DNA of 64,000 bases from Acidimicrobiales bacterium (GTDB lineage Bacteria > Actinomycetota > Acidimicrobiia > Acidimicrobiales > JAVJTC01), in assembly GCA_040219085.1 (NCBI GenBank), contig JAVJTC010000028.1, positions 59,366-123,365 of the forward strand, written 5' to 3'. Under the pieces are notes generated by a model. The model did no database searches and was not told the DNA's origin. It saw only the letters and a list, made by a program, of their open reading frames with translations. The position numbers and the translations under genes are program-made. Positions 63,907-64,000 of the stretch are shown in pieces (position 1 is the first letter of the stretch; each line of letters starts with the position of its first letter).

Positions 63907-64000
63907 ATGCCGGTGATGGTTGCTGCTGCGTTGAAGGTCTCCGACGCCGATCGGGTTGCGTTGGAGCGGATGTCTCGGTCGTCGTCGTTGCCGCACCGTC
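63907..64000 (+). mobile_element. Start of an IS630-type transposase gene, cut by window end
   Basis: The ATG at 63907 opens a frame reading 'MPVMVAAALKVSDADRVALERM' and then 'SRSSSLPHR', the usual N-terminus of IS630-family transposases (a Leu/Val-S-x-x-D-R-x-x-L-E helix before the HTH). The preceding 40 bases are distinctly AT-richer than their surroundings (e.g. 'gttgaaatagcaaggtgggttatgg') and probably hold the left end of the element. Only 31 codons are visible, so integrity and the right end cannot be judged. Confidence 0.65.

Overview
The window is GC-rich (about 70% by eye), densely packed DNA with many GTG/TTG starts and 4-base ATGA/GTGA gene overlaps. Several products are typical of Actinomycetota: GlgE maltosyltransferase, a TreS–maltokinase fusion, a coenzyme-F420-type luciferase-like oxidoreductase, a group II truncated haemoglobin, lipoproteins with Asp-rich starts and PadR/TetR regulators. 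The gene content suggests a free-living actinobacterium, possibly of the class Acidimicrobiia. That placement is inference, because there is no rRNA or tRNA in the window.

Layout. 0.2–2 kb: a PNPOx-like protein, a small hypothetical protein and a serine hydrolase. 2–20 kb: an alpha-glucan/trehalose locus. treY is on the plus strand; a minus-strand operon runs glgX–glgE–treS::mak–malQ–glgB–treZ, and a CHASE–GGDEF–EAL cyclic-di-GMP protein lies between treY and treZ. Together these encode branching, debranching and disproportionation of glucans plus three trehalose/maltose-phosphate routes (TreY/TreZ, TreS, Mak–GlgE). 20–28.5 kb: a DUF2071 protein, an LLM-class oxidoreductase, two tiny membrane proteins, a VOC protein, a YceI-like protein, a META lipoprotein, a sulfide:quinone-reductase-like flavoprotein and a membrane-anchored trypsin-like protease. 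28.5–32.9 kb: urease ureABCFGD without ureE.

33–37.2 kb: the most unusual stretch. A secreted, extremely Asp-rich protein is followed by a histidine kinase, an OmpR-type regulator, a seven-helix membrane protein of the 7TM_transglut type without its usual transglutaminase part, and an alpha-L-glutamate-ligase-like ATP-grasp enzyme. Matching 11-bp-spaced CTCAG repeats lie before the Asp-rich gene and before the membrane-protein gene, suggesting one regulon.

37–48 kb: a discoidin-like lipoprotein, an alpha/beta hydrolase, a PAS–GGDEF protein behind a structured-looking leader, an OB-like lipoprotein, an MscS channel, a TetR–MFS efflux pair with a large dyad operator, an AhpD-like protein, DUF2461, a PadR pair with operator and a CHAD protein. 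48–55.5 kb: a stress-protein-like membrane protein; a minus-strand cluster of VOC, PIG-L deacetylase, thiolase and amine-oxidase genes; then arfB and hrpB. 55.5–61 kb: a tight six-gene minus-strand run (acyl-CoA ligase, thioesterase, trHbO, PyrE-like, cydA, cydB) that links acyl-CoA chemistry with microaerobic respiration. 61–64 kb: tag glycosylase, an ABC-F ATPase and the start of an IS630-type transposase cut off by the window end.
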